The notes beneath the pieces were generated by a model. That model worked only from the letters and a program-made list of their open reading frames with translations. It made no database searches and was not told where the DNA came from. DNA of 7,462 nucleotides from an uncultured Clostridia bacterium (lineage in GTDB: Bacteria > Bacillota > Clostridia > Oscillospirales > Oscillospiraceae), in assembly GCA_937915065.1 (NCBI GenBank), contig CALDMR010000006.1, positions 1-7,462 of the forward strand. Reading direction: 5' to 3'. Below are positions 5,406 through 7,462 of this stretch, piece after piece; position 1 is the first letter of the stretch, and each line of letters opens with the position of its first letter. Position numbers and translations under genes: made by a program.

Positions 5406-5948
5406 ATGGATCTGACGGAAAAGAAACTGAGCAGCCGCGAAGTATACCGCGGCCGAATCGTGAATGTACATATGGACGAAGTTGCCCTGCCCAACGGAAA
5501 AACCTCCCAGCGGGAGGTCGTGGAGCATCCGGGCGGCGTGGTGGTTCTGCCTCTGGACGAGCGGATGCAGGTCATCACCGTGACTCAATACCGCTATGCC
5601 ATGGGACAGGCCATGACTGAACTGCCTGCCGGTAAACTGGAACCGGGCGAAAAGGCCGACCCGGCAGCGGCCGCCCTGCGGGAGCTGCGCGAGGAAATCG
5701 GCGCGGTGCCGGGTTCTTTCATGCCCCTGGGCGTGCTCCACTCTTCTCCCGGCATCTTCACGGAAACGCTGTATCTGTATCTGGCCCGCGACTTGCGCTT
5801 CGAGCGCCCTGACCCTGATCCCGATGAATTTCTGCAGATCGAACGGGTGCCTTTCGATGTGATGGTGCAGCGGATCATGGACGGCCGGATCACCGATGCC
5901 AAAACTGTGGCCGCTGTGCTGAAGGCCAAGGTGCGCCTGCATCTGTAA
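5406..5948 (+). CDS. Nudix hydrolase, ADP-ribose pyrophosphatase type
   Basis: A 180-residue cytoplasmic enzyme predicted to hydrolyse ADP-ribose to AMP and ribose 5-phosphate, using divalent metal. It has the N-terminal region of ADP-ribose pyrophosphatases (SSREVYRGRIVNVHMDEV), the QYRYAMGQAMTELPAGKLEPGE approach to the active site in two parts, and the Nudix box from G76 to about A100, with RELREEIG at 92-99 supplying the metal-binding Glu residues. HSSPGIFTE at 112-120 matches the SPG motif that marks ADP-ribose specificity about 16 residues after the box. Compared with the strict G-x5-E-x7-RE consensus, two residues (KA, 83-84) are inserted after GE. Length is normal for the family. The start is set by AAGGAG at 5392-5397, 8 nt before the ATG. 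The response regulator gene follows after 34 nt, so co-transcription is plausible. Confidence 0.92.
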   Translation: MDLTEKKLSSREVYRGRIVNVHMDEVALPNGKTSQREVVEHPGGVVVLPLDERMQVITVTQYRYAMGQAMTELPAGKLEPGEKADPAAAALRELREEIGAVPGSFMPLGVLHSSPGIFTETLYLYLARDLRFERPDPDPDEFLQIERVPFDVMVQRIMDGRITDAKTVAAVLKAKVRLHL

Positions 5949-5969
5949 GGCTGCGCCGCAACACATGCC

Positions 5970-5975
5970 GGGAGG
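5970..5975 (+). promoter_or_regulatory. Ribosome binding site deciding the response regulator start
   Basis: GGGAGG lies 7 nt before the ATG at 5983. An earlier in-frame ATG at 5965 would place this site inside the coding region and add six residues (MPGGYC) that do not belong to the receiver fold. The 5983 start is therefore preferred. Confidence 0.85.
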
Positions 5976-5982
5976 TTATTGC

Positions 5983-6696
5983 ATGGAAGAAAAAAAGTGC
6001 ATTCTAATCGTGGATGATGAAAAAAACATTGTCAATATTCTCAAATTCAACCTGCAGAAAGAGGGCTACGACACGCTGGAAGCCTATGACGGCGAAGCCG
6101 GCCTGCAGCTGGCCCTGACAAAAAATCCGGACCTGATCCTGCTGGACGTTATGCTGCCGAAAATGATTGGGTGGGATGTGTGCAAAAGCCTGCGAGAAGC
6201 CGGCAGCAACATCCCCGTGATCATTCTGACTGCCCGCGAAGAAGAGGAAGACAAGGTTCTGGGCCTCGAAATCGGCGCGGATGACTATATCACCAAGCCC
6301 TTTTCCACCCGCGAACTCATGGCCCGGGTCAAAGCCAATATCCGCCGCACCGCCATGCTGAATCAGCAGGCGGCGGCGGGCAGCGGCGAACAGATGATCG
6401 CCGCCGGTTCCCTGAGCATCAATACCGACCGCTACGAAGTCAGCAAAAACGGCCGCCCCATCGAATTGACCCAGCGGGAATACGAACTGCTCTGCTTCCT
6501 GGCCAGCCGGCCGGACAAGGTCTTTTCCCGCACCGACCTGATGGAGCAGGTATGGAATTACGAATATGTGGGCGATGTGCGCACCGTAGACGTCACGGTA
6601 CGCCGCCTGCGCGAAAAGATCGAAGATGATCCCGCCTCTCCCACCTATATTCTGACCCGCCGCGGCGTGGGTTATTTCTTCTCCAGCCAGCACTGA
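5983..6696 (+). CDS. OmpR/PhoB-family response regulator, WalR (VicR/YycF)-like
   Basis: A 237-residue DNA-binding response regulator. The receiver domain (about 5-120) carries the acidic pair D11/D12, the phospho-acceptor D55 in LILLDVMLP, T83 in ILTARE and K105 in ADDYITKPF. A linker (about 124-138) leads to a winged-helix domain (about 140-234) with LTQREYELLCFLA, a recognition region NYEYVGDVRTVDVTVRRL and RRGVGY at the wing. The VGDVRTVDVTVRRLREKIEDD stretch (split here by residue, 196-216) is very close to what I recall of WalR of Firmicutes, which controls cell-wall hydrolase genes; related PhoP-type regulators share parts of it, so the target set is not certain. The partner kinase starts 36 nt downstream. 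No terminator or clear promoter separates it from the Nudix gene. Confidence 0.93.
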   Translation: MEEKKCILIVDDEKNIVNILKFNLQKEGYDTLEAYDGEAGLQLALTKNPDLILLDVMLPKMIGWDVCKSLREAGSNIPVIILTAREEEEDKVLGLEIGADDYITKPFSTRELMARVKANIRRTAMLNQQAAAGSGEQMIAAGSLSINTDRYEVSKNGRPIELTQREYELLCFLASRPDKVFSRTDLMEQVWNYEYVGDVRTVDVTVRRLREKIEDDPASPTYILTRRGVGYFFSSQH

Positions 6697-6732
6697 GCGC
6701 GATCCAATTCTGCCAAGGACGGTGTTTTGCCC

Positions 6733-7462
6733 ATGTTACGAAGCCTGCATCTGAAGCTGATGCTGATCATGCTGCTGCTGATCACTTCGCTGATGACAGT
6801 GGTCGGCGCCTTTTTGATGACCAATGTCTCCGGCTTCTATACTGATACGTTTTATGAACAGATGAAAGAGGTGTTCGACGAGAGCAACGCCGATTTCGTC
6901 AATTCCCTGCGGGCTGAAGCCGCCCAGAACGACGGCGTCACCCGCCTGCAAACCATGATCGAAGCACACGCCGGTTCCCTGGGCATCGACATGCGCAGCC
7001 GCAACTACTACATTCTGGACGCCGCCACCGGGAAATGCCTGGCCGGTTCCGACGCCACCGGCGGCGAACATCTGCAGGACACCGCCAATCTGCTGGCCGC
7101 CCGCCGCGGCGAAGTGGGCCAACGCAGCGACATCACCGCCAGCTACATGGATGTGGCCATTCCCATCAGCGGAGGCAGCAACGACTACATCATTTACATC
7201 CTGGACACCCGCGAAAACGCCAATGATCTGAATTCCCAGCTGTTTATGATCATTCTTCAGGCCCTGTTGATCGGTCTGATGATTTCGGTGCTGCTGTCTT
7301 TCCTGTTGTCTAAAACCATGACGCTGCCCATCGAACGGCTGACCACCAGCGCCGAACATATCGCCGCCGGCGACTTCGGCAGCCGCATTGATGTGGAATC
7401 CAACGACGAAATCGGCATCCTGACCACCACATTCAACGAAATGTCCGACACGCTGCAAAGCA
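6733..7462 (+). CDS. Sensor histidine kinase, N-terminal part (cut by window end)
   Basis: The 243 visible residues have no stop before the window edge. Order: short cytoplasmic N-terminus, first transmembrane helix at about 8-29, an extracytoplasmic sensor region of about 140 residues (30-168) with a PAS/Cache-like strand pattern around NYYILDAATGKCLAGSDATG (91-110) and DVAIPISGGSNDYIIYILDT (140-159), second transmembrane helix at about 169-192, then a HAMP domain with P199 and the DEIG motif (225-228). The phospho-acceptor His and ATP-binding domains lie beyond the window. Position directly after the response regulator makes it the likely cognate kinase, WalK-like in layout. AAGGA (6715-6719) is 13 nt before the ATG at 6733 but 7 nt before an in-frame TTG at 6727, so the true start may be the TTG, adding two residues. 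Confidence 0.9.
   Translation, partial: MLRSLHLKLMLIMLLLITSLMTVVGAFLMTNVSGFYTDTFYEQMKEVFDESNADFVNSLRAEAAQNDGVTRLQTMIEAHAGSLGIDMRSRNYYILDAATGKCLAGSDATGGEHLQDTANLLAARRGEVGQRSDITASYMDVAIPISGGSNDYIIYILDTRENANDLNSQLFMIILQALLIGLMISVLLSFLLSKTMTLPIERLTTSAEHIAAGDFGSRIDVESNDEIGILTTTFNEMSDTLQS

Noticed and set aside
6736..7458. A 240-residue open frame antisense to the histidine kinase.
   Set aside because: The sense strand gives two transmembrane helices, a sensor region and HAMP motifs right after the response regulator.
1..7462. Mobile element, CRISPR array, tRNA or rRNA gene.
   Set aside because: No transposase-like protein, terminal repeats, regularly spaced long repeats or cloverleaf/rRNA-like sequence was seen on reading both strands.

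Overview
The window reads as chromosomal DNA of a GC-rich, low-to-moderate complexity Gram-positive bacterium, most likely a gut Clostridia member of the Oscillospiraceae/Ruminococcaceae type (Faecalibacterium, Subdoligranulum or Gemmiger-like). This is inferred from strong AAGGAG/GGGAGG ribosome binding sites before nearly every gene, two predicted lipoproteins with Gram-positive lipoboxes, a WalR-like response regulator and strong GC bias at third codon positions. No database comparison was possible, so the genus is a guess. No tRNA, rRNA, CRISPR array, transposase or prophage gene was seen.

Layout. (1) 61-1359 (+): a compact cytoplasmic GH13 alpha-glucan hydrolase with all four catalytic regions. 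(2) 1388-1427: an 18-bp hairpin lying between two convergent genes and probably ending both transcripts. (3) 1440-2429 (-): a membrane-anchored C39-like cysteine peptidase with a very Arg-rich cytoplasmic tail. (4) 2430-2714: a divergent intergenic region with a good minus-strand promoter, an array of about 11-nt phased TTGTC-type repeats resembling a Pho box, a plus-strand -10 element and a leader hairpin. (5) 2715-3647 (+): a PstS-like substrate-binding lipoprotein. It overlaps (6) 3644-5272 (+), a WG-repeat lipoprotein. This bicistron closes with a strong intrinsic terminator at 5290-5323. (7) 5406-5948 (+): a Nudix hydrolase of the ADP-ribose pyrophosphatase type behind an extended -10 promoter. 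(8) 5983-6696 (+): an OmpR-family response regulator closest in its motifs to WalR/VicR. (9) 6733 to the window end (+): the sensor half of its partner histidine kinase, cut off after the HAMP domain.

How the parts may work together. The Nudix gene, regulator and kinase run in one direction with short gaps (34 and 36 nt) and no visible terminator, so they may be co-transcribed. The substrate-binding protein has no permease or ATPase beside it. It is instead translationally coupled to a second surface lipoprotein, which suggests a two-lipoprotein surface module for sensing or capture rather than an ordinary ABC importer. The Pho-box-like repeats give a testable link between this module and a PhoB/PhoP-type regulator. 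This is the most interesting hypothesis in the window; the rest is ordinary housekeeping or accessory metabolism.
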